Shown here: piece by piece, positions 5,981 to 6,160 of the stretch | Layout: every line of letters starts with the position of its first letter | How positions within the stretch are numbered: position 1 is the first letter of the stretch | Source: Lentimicrobium sp. | Lineage (GTDB): Bacteria > Bacteroidota > Bacteroidia > Bacteroidales > Lentimicrobiaceae | Reading direction: 5' to 3' | Assembly: GCA_013336205.1 (NCBI GenBank) | Contig: JAAXUD010000184.1 | Span: 1 to 6,160 of the forward strand | Length of the DNA stretch: 6,160 nt | Made by a program: the position numbers and the translations under genes | Notes under the pieces: model-generated | The model's input: only the letters and a program-made list of their open reading frames with translations | Told to the model about the DNA's origin: nothing | Databases searched by the model: none

Positions 5981-6160
5981 ATGAAAAAAACAAACATTCC
6001 CGGCTTGTTATTGCTGGTATTGGCGCTCACCGCCTGTAACAATGAAGTTAAGCAATCCCTGGTTTCCGGCCCGCCGGAATGGTCAAAAGATGTAATCTGG
6101 TATCAGATATTTGTAGAACGCTTCAACAATGGCGACACAACCAACGATCCGACCATTAAA
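5981..6160 (+). CDS. GH13 alpha-amylase-type lipoprotein, N-terminus only
   Basis: Sixty residues are visible and the frame is open to the window end. The protein begins MKKTNIPG, has a leucine-rich hydrophobic core and a lipobox LTAC with Cys19 followed by NNE, so it is a lipoprotein; surface display is plausible given the locus. The mature part soon reaches PPEW (31-34) and [15 protein letters not shown] (38-52) followed by NDP. This is the first beta-strand signature of the GH13 (alpha-amylase) catalytic barrel, where many enzymes read VVYQIFPERFANGD. The catalytic Asp/Glu/Asp residues lie beyond the window, so activity and subfamily (amylase, pullulanase or neopullulanase-like) cannot be decided. 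Role by analogy with SusG: cleavage of alpha-glucan to oligosaccharides for SusC/SusD. ATG 5981 is chosen because it directly precedes the signal peptide. No Shine-Dalgarno is seen. Confidence 0.88.
   Translation, partial: MKKTNIPGLLLLVLALTACNNEVKQSLVSGPPEWSKDVIWYQIFVERFNNGDTTNDPTIK

Overview
The window comes from a member of the Bacteroidota. It carries a SusC/SusD outer-membrane glycan-import pair, a SusD and an amylase with lipobox signal peptides of the kind this phylum uses for surface lipoproteins, and genes without Shine-Dalgarno sequences. The locus looks like the regulatory core of an alpha-glucan (starch, glycogen or maltodextrin) utilisation locus. It is controlled by a LacI-family regulator rather than by the membrane-bound SusR of Bacteroides thetaiotaomicron. 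The exact order cannot be fixed from this sequence; an environmental Bacteroidales/Marinilabiliales-type organism is a guess.

Layout. On the minus strand a susC homologue (4031 to 1008) is followed after 12 bases by a susD homologue (995 down to the window edge, C-terminus missing). A 593-base AT-rich divergent intergenic region (4032-4624) separates susC from a plus-strand LacI/GalR regulator (4625-5635). This region contains one conspicuous GC-rich island at 4448-4477. The island holds a perfect 14-bp palindrome typical of LacI-family operators and a second, imperfect operator overlapping it by 2 bp. The same bases form a 10-bp-stem hairpin followed, on the minus strand, by nine Ts, so the element also looks like an intrinsic terminator pointing toward susC. 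Immediately after the regulator lies an array of 13 heptamers of the form AAAGTNN/AAAGCTC (5639-5732), then about 225 bases with no recognisable gene. The start of a GH13 alpha-amylase-type lipoprotein follows (5981 to the window edge, 60 residues visible).

How the parts fit. In the inferred model a surface GH13 enzyme cleaves alpha-glucan, SusD captures the oligosaccharides, and SusC imports them with TonB energy. The LacI-type protein senses an intracellular sugar and controls the susCD promoter through the tandem operator. The gene types and order follow a known pattern for alpha-glucan loci in Bacteroidota. The less ordinary parts are the operator/terminator composite, the leader structure upstream of susC and the heptamer array.
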